64,000 bases of DNA from Tubulanus polymorphus (lineage: Eukaryota > Nemertea > Palaeonemertea > Tubulaniformes > Tubulanidae). Position numbers and translations under genes: made by a program. Positions 11,486 to 26,200 of the stretch are shown here, in pieces; within the stretch, counting starts at the first letter, position 1, and every line of letters begins with the position of its first letter. The DNA lies in contig NC_134027.1 of assembly GCF_964204645.1 (NCBI RefSeq), forward strand, positions 1,221,501 to 1,285,500, read 5' to 3'. The notes beneath the pieces were generated by a model. It did not search any database and was not told the DNA's origin. It saw nothing but the letters and a program-made list of their open reading frames with translations.

Positions 11486-12957
11486 CATATAGAGAATTAG
11501 TGGATGTGGTGTCCCTGGACCCCTACATGCACCATATAGAGAATTAGTGGATGTGGTGTCCCTGGACCCCTACATGCACCATATAGAGAATTAGTGGATG
11601 TGGTGTCCCTGGACCCCTACATGCACCATATAGAGAATTAGTGGATGTGGTGTCCCTGGACCCCTACATGCACCATATAGAGAATTAGTGGATGTGGTGT
11701 CCCTGGACCCCTACATGCACCATATAGAGAATTAGTGGATGTGGTGTCCCTGGACCCCTACATGCACCATATAGAGAATTAGTGGATGTGGTGTCCCTGG
11801 ACCCCTACATGCACCATATAGAGAATTAGTGGATGTGGTGTCCCTGGACCCCTACATGCACCATATAGAGAATTAGTGGATGTGGTGTCCCTGGACCCCT
11901 ACATGCACCATATAGAGAATTAGTGGATGTGGTGTCCCTGGACCCCTACATGCACCATATAGAGAATTAGTGGATGTGGTGTCCCTGGACCCCTACATGC
12001 ACCATATAGAGAATTAGTGGATGTGGTGTTCCTGGACCCCTACATGCATCATATAGAGAATTAGTGGATGTGGTGTCCCTGGACCCCTACATGCACCATA
12101 TAGAGAATTAGTGGATGTGGTGTCCCTGGACCCCTACATGCACCATATAGAGAATTAGTGGATGTGGTGTCCCTGGACCCCTACATGCACCATATAGAGA
12201 ATTAGTGGATGTGGTGTCCCTGGACCCCTACATGCACCATATAGAGAATTAGTGGATGTGGTGTCCCTGGACCCCTACATGCACCATATAGAGAATTAGT
12301 GGATGTGGTGTCCCTGGACCCCTACATGCACCATATAGAGAATTAGTGGATGTGGTGTCCCTGGACCCCTACATGCACCATATAGAGAATTAGTGGATGT
12401 GGTGTCCCTGGACCCCTACATGCACCATATAGAGAATTAGTGGATGTGGTGTCCCTGGACCCCTACATGCACCATATAGAGAATTAGTGGATGTGGTGTT
12501 CCTGGACCCCTACATGCACCATATAGAGAATTAGTGGATGTGGTGTCCCTGGACCCCTACATGCACCATATAGAGAATTAGTGGATGTGGTGTCCCTGGA
12601 CCCCTACATGCACCATATAGAGAATTAGTGGATGTGGTGTCCCTGGACCCCTACATGCACCATATAGAGAATTAGTGGATGTGGTGTTCCTGGACCCCTA
12701 CATGCACCATATAGAGAATTAGTGGATGTGGTGTCCCTGGACCCCTACATGCACCATATAGAGAATTAGTGGATGTGGTGTCCCTGGACCCCTACATGCA
12801 CCATATAGAGAATTAGTGGATGTGGTGTTCCTGGACCCCTACATGCACCATATAGAGAATTAGTGGATGTGGTGTTCCTGGACCCCTACATGCACCATAT
12901 AGAGAATTAGTGGATGTGGTGTTCCTGGACCCCTACATGCACCATATAGAGAATTAG
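11486..12957 (+). repeat. 47-bp minisatellite, about 31 near-identical copies
   Basis: The unit begins CATATAGAGAATTAGTGGAT and contains GTCCCTGGACCCCTACATGC. It repeats every 47 bp with almost no variation; the main variant is GTGTCC versus GTGTTC. It ends 69 bp before the acceptor of the start-codon exon. Such homogeneity implies very recent expansion or ongoing gene conversion. Confidence 0.97.
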
Positions 12958-13029
12958 TTCACTGAACCAGAATAAGACTGACTGATATATTTTCAAATGA
13001 TTTAATATTTTTACTTGTTTTTCTAGATT

Positions 13030-13092
13030 ATGCCAAAAGCACAGAGAAAAACCCGGGGTGCGGGCCCCTCAACTTCGAGTCCATACGAAATA
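13030..13092 (+). CDS. Coding exon 1 of the 346-aa gene (start codon)
   Basis: The acceptor TTTTTCTAG ends at 13026 and the exon reads ATT then ATG. It encodes 21 residues (MPKAQRKTRGAGPSTSSPYEI) shown here only as start and composition: basic, Ser/Gly-rich. The donor GTAAGT begins at 13093, phase 0. Confidence 0.8.
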
Positions 13093-14243
13093 GTAAGTAC
13101 AAATTTACTGCTTCCATGCTTATTTATTCATCCCATACTTAGTATTTTGTACCCCTGGGTCCAGTTTCACAAAAAGGATTAACGCCTAAATCGATTTAAG
13201 ATAAACTGAATTAATGAAGAAATCAAATCGATTTAAGAGTTAAACCTGTTTGTGAAACTGGGCCCTAAATTGCATCTAGAATGAAAAAAAAGAAAAAAAA
13301 AATATTGAAAATAACGTTGGTGAAATATTTCTGTATCTTTCTGGATTTCTGCTCAATGCATCGTTTAGTAAAATATCGATATTCTTTAAAAGTAAAGATA
13401 TAAGAATGAAAATACTGTTTGCGCTGCTAGTTGTTGCCCAACCCATAGCCTCATTTCTCTCCATTCTAAATTTGCATTGTTTAACATTGCCTGGTTGCTA
13501 TGGAAACTATTTAAGTTTCGTTGTGGTATCCATGGCAACAGTAACGTTTAGGTAGTGGCACCAATTATGGGTCCCAACGTTCCCATGGCGATACATGAGA
13601 ACATTTATCCTATTTTTGACCTTCATGACGTAAGATGGTAGTGAGTCGATGACGTCATTTTCGTCTCACCACTAATGAAAAAAAAAATGAAATGAAAAAA
13701 AAGGAAAAAATGGTTAGAATTACGTTTATAAAATTTTTCTGGATCGGCTAAATGTATTGTTCCATTAAATATCGACATTCTCTAAAATCATAGGCATCAA
13801 TATCAAAATGATGATACAGCAGACTCCGCTTAACTCTGTTCTATTTGGACCATTAATTAACCGAATACCGACTTTTTAAATTTTAGGATTTTAACTTTAA
13901 GGATCAGAAAATGTGTATGCAATATCAACCGGGTACCGAGTAGGGTGGCCGAGTCTACTGTAGTCTGCTGCCCCCTCGAATCCATTACCTTATTATCTCT
14001 CAATTTGCATTGTTTGACCTCGTCTGGTTGCTATGGAAACTATTTAGTTATATCAGGAACGGTTTTTTCGTGGTAACCAGTGGCAACATTTAACAGGCGT
14101 GTCCGTCCTAGAGATAAACTGATTTCAAGTCTTATTTCACATTCACATCCGTCCTGGAGATAAACTGTTAGATAAACTCTGATTTCGCATCCGTCCTATT
14201 TCTTGTCATTGTATGAATATGTTTTCTCTTTTATAGAGAACTC

Positions 14244-14283
<40 letters not shown>

Positions 14284-17200
14284 GCAGCAACAGCAACAAC
14301 GTTTTAACATATCCATGTCTGGGATTGACGTAAGTTATCATAAACGCCTGTTTGAAGTCATCATTCTTGAGCTTGAAACCGAAATTTATATATATAGAAT
14401 ATTAAACCCTGCTTCTGCTACTGACAGGTAATGTCTGTCATACATTACTGCATCGTCAAATCTATACCAGGGTGCACCCAGCCTGATCGTTCGCATCATC
14501 ACATGCAAAGGGCTGATTATTTTGGAACCCAGTTTTTATCAGCTGGAACATTCTGCACATTCGACCATATTGATTGATAGCCCGTTATAGACGAGTGGAG
14601 AAAAACTGAAAAACCAGTTCAATGTTACCTCATGGTAAACAAAAGGGAATTTCAATGAGTTTAACTCACATTTACAGAGTTTTAACGAGGTTAGACTGAT
14701 TAACCATTATTCCATCAATGGTGTGTTCTGTCCATCAAGGCTCCTCAGACGCACCGAGCAGTCAAATGCAGCAGTAGCACGAGGGTCGGGTGTTCTCGTG
14801 TGGGCAGACGGTCCGAACCCCAAAACCATTTACTTACACTATACAAATCAGATCAGGTTTTTAACATTGTCTTTGATTGTATTTTCAGTTTCTGCCGACA
14901 ACGCCGACAACGCCGCCAAGCGGTACTTCTACGCCGGTAAGTGATAACTATTTTCTAATAAATCACGCTTATTTCAATTTGTAATTTGAAAATAGAGGGT
15001 AGTAGCTGTTTTGCATAAATTATGCTATTTAGGAATAAAATCAAATTCGATTAAGTCTCATCATCGTAGAAGTCATATATTAATGATGCTATCTACAGTT
15101 GTCATTTAGATTAAGTGTTATATTTACTACTTAATTTGCTTCATGACCCAAAAACCTCTACTATATAACTACTGGTTTTGTTCTAATCTTGGAGAATTTG
15201 CTGCAAAATTTACTTATCATTTGTTAATCAGTTTTTATTGAAAACCCGAATCAGTGATACATGCATTCATGAATATCCATCTAATATTTTGTTTTATTTT
15301 ATCTTTACAGAACATATCACCGATACAGCACGTGGATGTAAGACATTAAACATTGATCTTGAATTTTAAGTTCAATCTAATTTATTTTTTATCTCACTCG
15401 GGACTATAGTTATTGCGTTCACTTTGCGTCCAGTTGTCTCGGCTAGTTTTTGATTTATCGTGTTGATAATTGGTTTATATACTCAAACTACTCAAACTCA
15501 AAATATTGGCGCAATTGGAATTAAGATGGCGGACTTGTATGACCATTTTTTACCGGCAAAATCAGCACTTTAGGATCAATTCTGTTGTTGTTATATTACA
15601 TTTAAATCAGAGTTTAATATATATCAGTATAGAGCAGGTTTTTGCTCTAGTTATAAATAAAGTTATAAATAATCTCATGACATGTTCTGTATATGTGTAG
15701 TGAGTTTCAATGTCTTTGGTTCCTTTTAAACCAGGGGGAGTTAGATTTGAAAATGTCAGATCGTCGAGCATTTCAGACCACTTCTAAAGTGGGTCCCTGC
15801 ACCCCTAGTTATACCGTTAATATTTTAATAATACATTAATATTTTTATTTGATAGAATATATTGATATACCATACATTGATATCGGTCTTGTAATTGGAT
15901 CAACAACCATGAGATCAAAACACAGCAAATATGAACCTGCTGTGAATCAATAGATTTGTGATAAATGTAATGAAATTGTTATTTTTCATATTGACTTTTG
16001 GAGTTAAGGGTCTGTTGTATAAGAGTCTTTGGTCTCGCGTCTCAATGTATGATATCAATCTGTTGTGTTTCCTCGTTCCAATGTTTAAAAGGTGTTCGTC
16101 ACCTTATATTAATATCCTCCGTGTTTAAAAACCTGTGCGTATTACTTTTACCGTTAGATGGCGCCATAAGTGTGGTATTTGATTTATGGGATACCCGCAT
16201 AACCAGCTATTCCACCAGATGGCGCAACGAGTAGTAGGTCGTTCGTTGTCAAAATTAGTTCATTTTCGATGAACTTTGAACTGGTTTGAAGAAGAAATAC
16301 TTTCATTCTTCTACTCTGATATCGGTTTAGTTCTCATTAATAATTGATTCATTTAAGAGAACAATTCATTCAGATTTAATTGAAATGTACAAGAAAATCG
16401 AACGCATACGACCAACTATTTACTAGCGACACCTGGTGGATCCTCGCCTGCCATAAGTGGAATCCTCGATTGCCACAGTAAGACTGCGGGTATCCCATTG
16501 TTTGGCGTGTGATAAAGTAAAGTTAGAAAACGAATGTTTAACTTTGTTGTGAAATGAAAGCGTTTTGGAGATTTTTAAACCGATCAAATCAATATTTTGA
16601 TATTACGCTTGAAACCCTTCCCACTCATATTCTGCTTACTAAGTATATATTCTTGTTTCCGTGGAAATCATGGTGAGTGGCGCCATCTATACAGTGGAGT
16701 TAGCTTTATAAATCGAGTATGATTTGACAAGTGGCTCCATCTATTCCCTAATACTGAAGCGAGGTAACCAGCAGCGCCCTCATATACAGGAAATGAACGC
16801 CTATCAAGTTTAACAATGCACGGTGTATTGTCCACAGTGACCGGTGATAATTATATCAATGTTGATTAGCTATTGCCATAGACAGGTCCGTAGCGTTTGG
16901 CTGGAACAGAACGGGGCCCGCTAACCAAAACAAATTTTGAAAACGTGCCCAGATAAATTGCCTCTGGGAGATTGATTTAACGAGGTTTTGATTAAATGAA
17001 CAAATTTTAATATTTGTAAGTTTAACATTTCTGTTTTTAATTTTTCTTTGTAAGGAACTGAATTTTCGAACCCCCCTGAACCGCTTCAAGCTACGTCCCT
17101 GATATAGTGCTAGCTATACCGGAATACTTTTCTCTTATTGAAATTGTTTAAAAAACCAGCACCTTGAACTAATGAACGTCATAATGAAAAATGTTGAAAA

Positions 17201-20200
17201 GTTCACCGTTTATGAATTTGACTAATATATTTATATTATTTTCATTTCTAGGGTCATATCGGTCGCCTTGCACCGTCTCCGTCTCTTAATGTAAGTATCA
17301 GTGACGCCCTCAATCTCACATGCCTCACTTTCCTCCTAGTGTACTGGTTCTTATGAAATTCCTCAAGAAAATATACTGATAATCTTAGAATACACGTTTT
17401 TGTACCCAGACCCCTTCATTCTACTGTGAACTATTGTGTAATTAGTGCCTGATGTGTAAATTTTCTATTGCATTGATTTTTATATTATTTCTATTTACAG
17501 TCTGACCTAAACAACAGTAGCAGCAGCAGCAGCAGCAGCGCACCCCTCCCGCCGGAGACGCCTCCCGACTTGCAAGCACGAAGTAAGTTCAGTCTTCAAA
17601 TACAATTTCAATGCATTCAATTTTTTAACAAGAGAAATCCCACAATAAGTTCAGCCAAAACGAGAAACTTGAATAGAAGAGTTATATATATTTGCGCAAC
17701 GTTTCGGCTAAAGACTATTAGCCATCATCAGGCGTGAACTTATTGTGGGATTTCTCTTGTTATCTTCTTACACGGATATTGTGTATCTTCTCGTCTCATT
17801 CAATTTTTTGTATGGTGTTAAAACAGTTAAAGTTGTGACCAGTTTTCATAACTCTGTGACGTCAGGTTCGGTGTAGGACAAAAAACAATATCATATTTCC
17901 TTCGAGTACCGGCCCCTTTCCTACGGTTTTTGCCAATATTTCTAAATTTGGATTGAATGATCGCCAGCGGTTTTTCTATACGACCTGGCTCTGCTGTATT
18001 GCATTTAGCCATCCTTTTTCTTGGCGTTTTTGATAAGAAGGTGTTTGATTTTGTGTCTAAGGGATTTAGGAATTCAAGAGAGACTTGCACTCTCTATACA
18101 GTGAGTACTTGTACTCTCTATACAGTGAGTTTGTCCTGTTTTTGTTCCCTCGTGAATTTTACGTTTGTTTGGTCTAATTTAATTTATTATAATCAAATCA
18201 AATCAGTGCATCTTTCTTGAATTGCGTGTATGTTATCAAATATCTGTTATATTTAAACCGAATATTTAATTGTTGTATTTTGAATGCGATAATGCCGCTC
18301 CCTGCTCAAGTCCAGCGTCGTCGTCGTCGTGAGGGATGCGGTCATCTGTTCGGGCCCTGATTGCGTTCTGTGTTCGTGGTGTTGGGCTAAATCGGGCGTT
18401 CAGAGTTAATCCTTCCTGGACTTGCGGTTTGTGGTCGGAAGATCCATGGTTCACCGGTCAATCAACGGTTCATCTGGTTCAGTTTCTGACTAGTATTACC
18501 TGCACATGACCAGTCCGGTCCGGGCTATTCCTAGCACCGGTCAAGGCATCACCGGGTACTGAACATCCGGTCAGCTCCGTGCACCGGGCCGGTCCAGGCA
18601 TCACCGGGTACTGAACATCCAGTCAGCTCCATGCACTGGTCCGGTCCAGGCATCACCGGGTACTAAACATCCGGTCAGCTCCGTGCACCGGTCCGGTCCA
18701 GGCATCACCGGGTACTGAACATCCAGTCAGCTCCATGCACCGGTCCGGTCCAGGCATCACCGGGTACTGAACATCCGGTCAGCTCCGTGCACTGGTCCGG
18801 TCCAGGCATCACCGGGTACTGAACATCCGGTCAGCTCCGTGCACCGGGCCGGTCCAGGCATCACCGGGTACTGAACATCCAGTCAGCTCCGTGCACCGGG
18901 CCGGTCCAGGCATCACCGGGTACTGAACATCCGGTCAGCTCCGTGCACCGGGCCGGTCCAGGCATCACCGAGTACTGAACATCCGATCAGCTCCATGCAT
19001 CGGTCCGGTCCAGGCATCACCGGGTACTGAACATCCGGTCAGCTCCGTGCACTGGTCTGGTCCAGGCATCACCGGGTACTGAACATCTGGTCAGCTCCGT
19101 GCACCGGGCCGGTCCAGGCATCACCGGGTACTGAACATCCAGTCAGCTCCGTGCACCGGGCCGGTCCAGGCATCACCGGGTACTGAACCTCCGGTCAGCT
19201 CCGTGCACCGGGCCGGTCCAGGCATCACCGAGTACTGAACATCCGATCAGCTCCATGCATCGGTCCGGTCCAGGCATCACCGGGTACTGAACATCCAGTC
19301 AGCTCCATGCACTGGTCTGGTCCAGGCATCACCGGGTACTAAACATCGGTTTTGTGTGACTCATTTGATTCTGATGTTTCAAATTTGAAACATAGTTATC
19401 ATGGCTCCAGTTTTGGTAAAGGGCGCTCTCCTACCAGATGCAGGAGTAAGGTCACCTTCACTGAGATCGAGACCGTTTAGGAAGTTCAAGTCGAGGGACC
19501 GTTTAGGAAGTTCATGTCTTTCACGTCGAGGGACCGTTTAGGAAGTTCATGTCTTTCACGTCGAGAGACCGTTTAGGAAGTTCATGTCTTTCACGTCGAG
19601 GGACCGTTTAGGAAGTTCATGTCTTTCACGTCGAGGGACCGTTTAGGAAGTTCACGTCGAGGGACCGTTTAGGAAGTTCACGTCTTTCACGTCGAAGGAC
19701 CGTTTAGGAAGTTCACGTCGAGGGACCGTTTAGGAAGTTCATGTCTTTCACGTCGAGGGACCGTTTAGGAAGTTCACGTCTTTCACGTCGAGGGACCGTT
19801 TAGGAAGTTCACGTCTTTCACGTCGAAGGACCGTTTAGGAAGTTCACGTCGAGGGACCGTTTAGGAAGTTCATGTCTTTCACGTCGAGGGACCCTTTAGG
19901 AAGTTCACGTCTTTCACGTCGAGGGACCGTATAGGAAGTCCTCACAAGAATCGGGATTTCCGCAATTTCGAAAGTAAAGTAAGACTTAAACTTGTTATTT
20001 TCATCTAAGCTACCGCAGTCACAGGTAGGCCTATTCCTAATTGCCCGGTTAGAAGTTCACCAACCCACTCATCAGTTATTCAGAATTCTGGCTGAATTTC
20101 TGATTTCAACGAGGATCTTGTTCCTGCCGCAATAAGCTTTTTACCCCTCAGCCGTAGGACGCAAGGGGTATTGTTGTCACGTGTGTCCGTACGGGCGTGG

Positions 20201-23200
20201 GCAGACGGGCGTGCAGCTATTGTTCCCACTCTGCAGGCTTCAGTTTTTCGTTGATTTTCTTGTGACTTGGTATGTTTATTTTAGGTGTGAGGAAGATGAG
20301 CCCTATTGTTTTTGACAAATATACGTCATCCAAGATGGCCTCCACAGTCGTTGTGATGTGTGAAATAGCTATTTTGAAGCTTATTCCCGCTCTACAGACT
20401 TAAGTTTTTGTTTGATTTTCTTGTGACTCGAGCAAAAGGAGGATGAACTCTACTGTGTTCGATGTGTGTAGGTCATCAAAGATGGCCACCACAGTTATAT
20501 CAGTGTCTTAAATAGCCGATTTGGAGCTTGTTACATCTCTAAGGTGTACAGGTTTAGACTATATAATTTTATTCATAGTTGTACTGTGGTTTATTTATGG
20601 TGGTCGGAGGATGAGCCCTACATGATTCACTGGTCAAGGGTCAATGTCTAGTTTGTTAAACGTGGAGGAACTCGTGCTATGCCCTCAGGCGGTCCCCGGT
20701 GAATCCCCCCCCCCCCCCGGTTTCAGCGGTTTCAAGAGAACGAGAGACTCGATTAGATACGCAATATTCAGGCAGTACGGTGGAATTAGAAGTTCTGCGA
20801 TGATGTCATGTCATTATAGCAACTGATTATGACTGCCATGTTGGACGTTATACAACGGCAACAATGGAAATTTGACAACAAAAGATTGATTTTATTGATC
20901 AACACGTTCCATATAGCGTCCAGTCCAAAATGTCGACATGTTATTTTGTAGAACCTCTGTAGGGGCCTTGCTGTGGATGCTGACTATACTCGGACATCGA
21001 TTGCAGAACCTCTGTAGGGGCCTTGCTGTGGATGCTGACTATACTCAGACATCGATTGTAGAACCTCTGCAGGGGCCTTGCTGTGGATGCTGACTATACT
21101 CAGACATCAATTGTAGAACCTCTGTAGGGGCCTTGCTGTGGATGCTGACTATACTCAGACATCGATTGTAGAACCTCTGTAGGGGCCTTGCTGTGGATAC
21201 TGACTATACTCAGACATCGATTGTAGAACCTCTGTAGGGGCCTTGCTGTGGATGCTGACTATACTCGGACATCGATTGTAGAACCTCTGTAGGGGCCTTG
21301 TTGTGGATGCTGACTATACTCGGACATCGATTGTAGAACCTCTGTAGGGGCCTTGCTGTGGATGCTGACTACACTCGGACATCGATTGTAGAACCTCTGT
21401 AGGGGCCTTGCTGTGGATGCTGACTACACTCAGACATCGATTGTAGAACCTCTGTAGGGGCCTTGCTGTGGATGCTGACTATACTCAGACATCAATTGTA
21501 GAACCTCTGTAGGGGCCTTGCTGTGGATGCTGACTATACTCAGACATCGATTGTAGAACCTCTGTAGGGGCCTTGTTGTGGATGCTGACTATACTCAGAC
21601 ATCGATTGTAGAACCTCTGTAGGGGCCTTGCTGTGGATGCTGACTATACTCAGACATCGATTGTAGAACCTCTGTAGGGGCCTTGCGCTCGTATTATTGT
21701 GTAACTCCGTGTGCTGTGGACTAGAGTCTCATCTGCCCACATTGCGGTTCAGTCTGGTATTCCTCTGCCTAAGTCTGGTCTGGTGGTAGTAACATCAATC
21801 CTGGATAACCTTACCAGGGTTTATAGTTCGTTCCAGGATATAGCTGTATTAACAGGTGAGCTACGTGAGACTCGCAGCCGTCCGTGGGTGGCTCCGAGCC
21901 TGAGATGGGTGGCTCCGAGCCTGAGTCAGTTACCCAGGTTATTCAATCCTTGGCTCCGTCTGTCCATTATCATTTCGGGGTCAGGTTAATCTTATTTTAG
22001 CTTCCCGCCAATCAGACTTGGACGGCGGGTCTAAGGTCTGTCTGCTAGATATGGACTCAATTAGGACTCTCTGTACCACCAGTTATCCCACTAGATGGCG
22101 TGTGTGTGATCAGTGCGACAACCTTGTCAAAATCTAGTTCATTTTCAATGAACTGTCATCTAGATTTTTAGCCTCCCTTATCAGAAATTAGGCAAATTAC
22201 TCCTCAGATGATCTTTAGGTTCATATTTAAGGTGGTTTTTACTGATCACTGTTCAAAGAATTTGAGAAATTATGGAAAGATTTGAATTGAATCTGAGAAG
22301 AAATGCGGGAGTTGTCTGAATGCACACTAGCGACACCTGGTGGATCCACGATTGCCACAAGTGGAATCCTCGATTGCCACAGTCGAACGTAGAGTATTAA
22401 GAGCTCAATTAGGTTCTTCTTCATGTCTATTCTCTGGTTGGAGTGCTCCAGTTTTGACCGAACGGAGGAATATTTGAGAGGTGCAGATTCAAGTCCACCA
22501 CGCGTAGATGCGTTCTGGCGGCTCGACTCAAACAATGCCAGCTCAAGCATCCATACTTTCTCAAGCGGCTACTAATGCTGGTTGGAGAACAAGCGGACAG
22601 CTCCAACATTCTCGTGCCCTGGTCAGAATAATTCTAGTTCATATCGGTGAAAGAGGAATGCTCCTAAAAGGAGCTCTTCCTCACGGAGAACCTCAAAATG
22701 AATTCTCGGGGCCAGTGGGACGATGTCTACAACGAGCAGCCACCTACTGATCCGGCGTTCCCGGGTTGTATCACGGCGGCTACTGTCTTCAATTCTGAAC
22801 ACCTCCCGACACGCGCCCGAAAGCAGGTCACGAGACGCTCATCTCGTCGGCTCTCGAAGATCTGGCCAAACAGAGAGCAATAAAACCGGTACGGGACGAA
22901 GCCACACCCGGATGGTTTTCCCGAATATTTATGCTCCCGTAGGCCACAGGGCGTCAATGGACTTTAATAATAGACCTATCATTCCTCAATCGGCACATCA
23001 TATCCCGAGGTTTCCAATTACCAAACCCAGATGGTAATTCTCCGCCCAGGTCGATGGGCAGCTTCATTGGACCGGGAAGTTCCTATTCACCGGAGAACTC
23101 GTCAATTTCACGGAATAAAGCGGAAAGGCCGCTAGTTCCAATTCCGGTCTCTTCCAGTCGGCCTCAGTACAGCCCTGGGTATTTACCAGCTTGGGTCAAG

Positions 23201-26200
23201 TCCAGACTACAGTCATAGGTTTCATAGATATGGAAGAAAAATAATTCCAGGGAACATTTTGAAATTTGTCAGTTATAACCATGGTTTCTCATTGTTGCTA
23301 TCGTGGTTGTCACCCAGATTGGCGATTATAACCAAGTATTTGTCTGTTGGTTTACCTCGACGACTGGTTACTAGTACCAAACTCGACTATAGAATGTCAG
23401 GAGGCGGTGACCACTGTCGTAGACTTAGTTCACCAGTTAGGGTCCCGGGTAAACTAAGTAAAATCTCACTTGATGCCGTCCCAACAGTTCACATATCTAG
23501 ACATGGACTTCGATCTCCGGATTAGCACGGTCTTTCCGTCCATGGCTCGAGTAGCCAATCTTCAAGAAGCTGTATAGCGGTATTTACAACAACTGCGAAG
23601 ACGGCTAGTTATCGGTCAAGCCTGTGGCTAAATGCAATCTCTGGCAATCTCCAAATTCTCGGAGAATATTACCTAAAACCATAGGAAAGGGTAAAGCACT
23701 ACTCGGAAATACAAATTTTATTTCCAAAAATTATGATATAATATGGATTGCAGCTGTGTGGAAGAAGTTTTTAAAATTATTTAGGAGCTTATAATTTGAA
23801 TACATGAATTGAGAACAATTTGAAATGTGTTGATATCCAAAAGTGTCTCCATTGACTTCACTCATTCACCTGATGAAGCTTCTATACATTAGTACCCAAA
23901 GCTTGTGTGTCAAATAAACTAGTTACACGTCCTATAAAGTACTACTTGTCTCGTTATATATTCTAAACCCCAGTTAACAATTCCAGTAAGTCAGGTTTAG
24001 GGAATAGATATTTAAACCTTGAGATGAAACCGATGTGATACAATCCCAGTAAGTCAGGTTTAGGGAATAGATATTTAAACCTTGAGATGATACCGATGTG
24101 ATACAATTCCAGTAGGTCAGGTTTAGGGAATAGATATTTAAACCTTGAGATGATACCGATGTGATACAATTCCAGTAAGTCAGGTTTAGGGAATAGATAT
24201 TTAAACCTTGAGATGAAACCGATGTGATACAATTCCAGTAAGTCAGGTTTAGGGAATAGATATTTAAACCTTGAGATGAAACCGATGTGATACAATCCCA
24301 GTAAGTCAGGTTTAGGGAATAGATATTTAAACGTTGAGATGATACCGATGTGATAGAATTCCAGTAAGTCAGGTTTAGGGAATAGATATTTAAACCTTGA
24401 GATGAAACCGATGTGATACAATTCCAGTAAGTCAGGTTTAGGGAATAGATATTTAAACCTTGAGATGAAACCGATGTGATACAATCCCAGTAAGTCAGGT
24501 TTAGGGAATAGATATTTAAACCTTGAGATGATACCGATGTGATAGAATTCCAGTAAGTCAGGTTTAGGGAATAGATATTTAAACCTTGAGATGAAACCGA
24601 TGTGATACAATTCCAGTAAGTCAGGTTTAGGGAATAGATATTTAAACCTTGAGATGAAACCGATGTGATACAATCCCAGTAAGTCAGGTTTAGGGAATAG
24701 ATATTTAAACCTTGAGATGATACCGATGTGATAGAATTCCAGTAAGTCAGGTTTAGGGAATAGATATTTAAACCTTCAGATGAAACCGATGTGATACAAT
24801 TCCAGTAAGTCAGGTTTAGGGAATAGATATTTAAACCTTGAGATGATACCGATGTGATACAATTCCAGTAAGTCAGGTTTAGGGAATAGATATTTAAACC
24901 TTCAGATGAAACCGATGTGATACAATTCCAGTAAGTCAGTTTTAGGGAATAGATATTTAAACCTTGAGATGATACCAATGTAATACAATTCCTGTAAGTC
25001 AGGTTTAGGGAATAGATATTTAAACCTTGAGATGATACCGATGTGATACAATTCCAGTAAGTCAGGTTTAGGAAATAGATATTTAAACCTTCAGATGATA
25101 CCGATGTAATACAATCCCAGTAAGTCAGGTTTAGGGAATAGATATTCTAACCTTGAGATGATACCGATGTGATACAATTCCAGTAAGTCAGGTTTAGGGA
25201 ATAGATATTTAAACCTTCAGATGATACCGATGAATTTAGCAATTTTGAATGAATTAAACCAATAGATTTCGATCCTAAGAATATTGGAAGCTTGTGTTTA
25301 ACGTTACTAAATAGTAATATTATATAAAGCTAGAAGGACACGAGGGTATCCATTTTTTTGCCCGATCGCGACGATTAAATTCGCCGGTGAATTTATACGC
25401 CCGATACGAGCGGGTACCGATCTATTTATAAACCGGCCATCACGGTGATTTCGTCGCCCACCGACATTAAACATTTTCGATATTTATGCCGGTGTTCGCT
25501 CGTCATGTCGGCAAGCTTAAAAAGATTTAGAAAAAAATACAAATTCTCATTCGTGAATGAACTGGATTCATCTGGGTTCAGTTTCATGAGACACAGTTCA
25601 AACTGCTCTAGAATTTGAGTTTGTAATTAATGTATGTGATTATAATGAATTGTATTTTTTGTTTTACAGCTTTGGCATTTCGGTTAAGTCGTGCGTTCCG
25701 GAGGGAGGAGTTTGTACGTTTGTTTCTCCCGGAGTGTAAGTAGTTTTACTATTTTCATACTATATCATTCAGTGTGACGTGTGTCGCTGAATCAGGCGCG
25801 GATCCAGGAATTTTTCCAAGAGGGGGTTCATAAAAATCCTGACTAAAATCTCTAATGATAGCCGGGGCCTATACGGCATATTGTTTGGCCAAACATAAGA
25901 TCATATGGTACCGGTTTTTTGGCTTTTCTCGAGTAAGCATTTACATTCCTTCAAGAAAACAAATTTTTAGAATTTTTGGTAGCTGATCAGCGGGGTCACG
26001 ACCCCTGAAACCCTCCCTGGATCCGCGCCTATGATATCTCCTCAAAATCTAATAAAAACATTCAACAAATTAATGCTATAATGACGATATGTAGCCTGTT
26101 ATATCTGTCTATTTGAATGCATTTGCATAAAGAAATAGTTGCGGAATTATCAACCGCAAGTAAAAGTGTAACCCTAGTGGGTCTTAAGAGACGGCCAGAG

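Larger units (their letters stand above)
15990..16500. repeat. Dispersed repeat related to 22070-22400
   Basis: Shared with the DIRS-like region are CCASYAGATGGCG, TTGTCAAAATYAGTTCATTTTC, CTAGCGACACCTGGTGGATCC, and AAGTGGAATCCTCGATTGCC, in the same order. This is an older copy of part of that element in an intron of the 346-aa gene. Confidence 0.65.

Noticed and set aside
10253-12957. CRISPR-like regular repeats
   Set aside because: Units are directly adjacent with no unique spacers, no cas genes are present, and the DNA is eukaryotic. These are minisatellites.
18266-18454. Minus-strand 62-codon frame in the large intron
   Set aside because: No start context, splice site or motif; adjacent to minisatellite DNA.
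22239-22957. Several 60-104-codon frames on both strands in the DIRS-like region
   Set aside because: Mutually overlapping and interrupted; they are fragments or antisense shadows of a dead retroelement rather than host genes.
23963-24978. Minus-strand open frames of 236 and 334 codons made of 21-residue repeats
   Set aside because: They arise from a 63-bp minisatellite whose period is a multiple of three and which lacks stops in two frames. There is no unique N- or C-terminal domain, and equal openness in two frames argues against coding.
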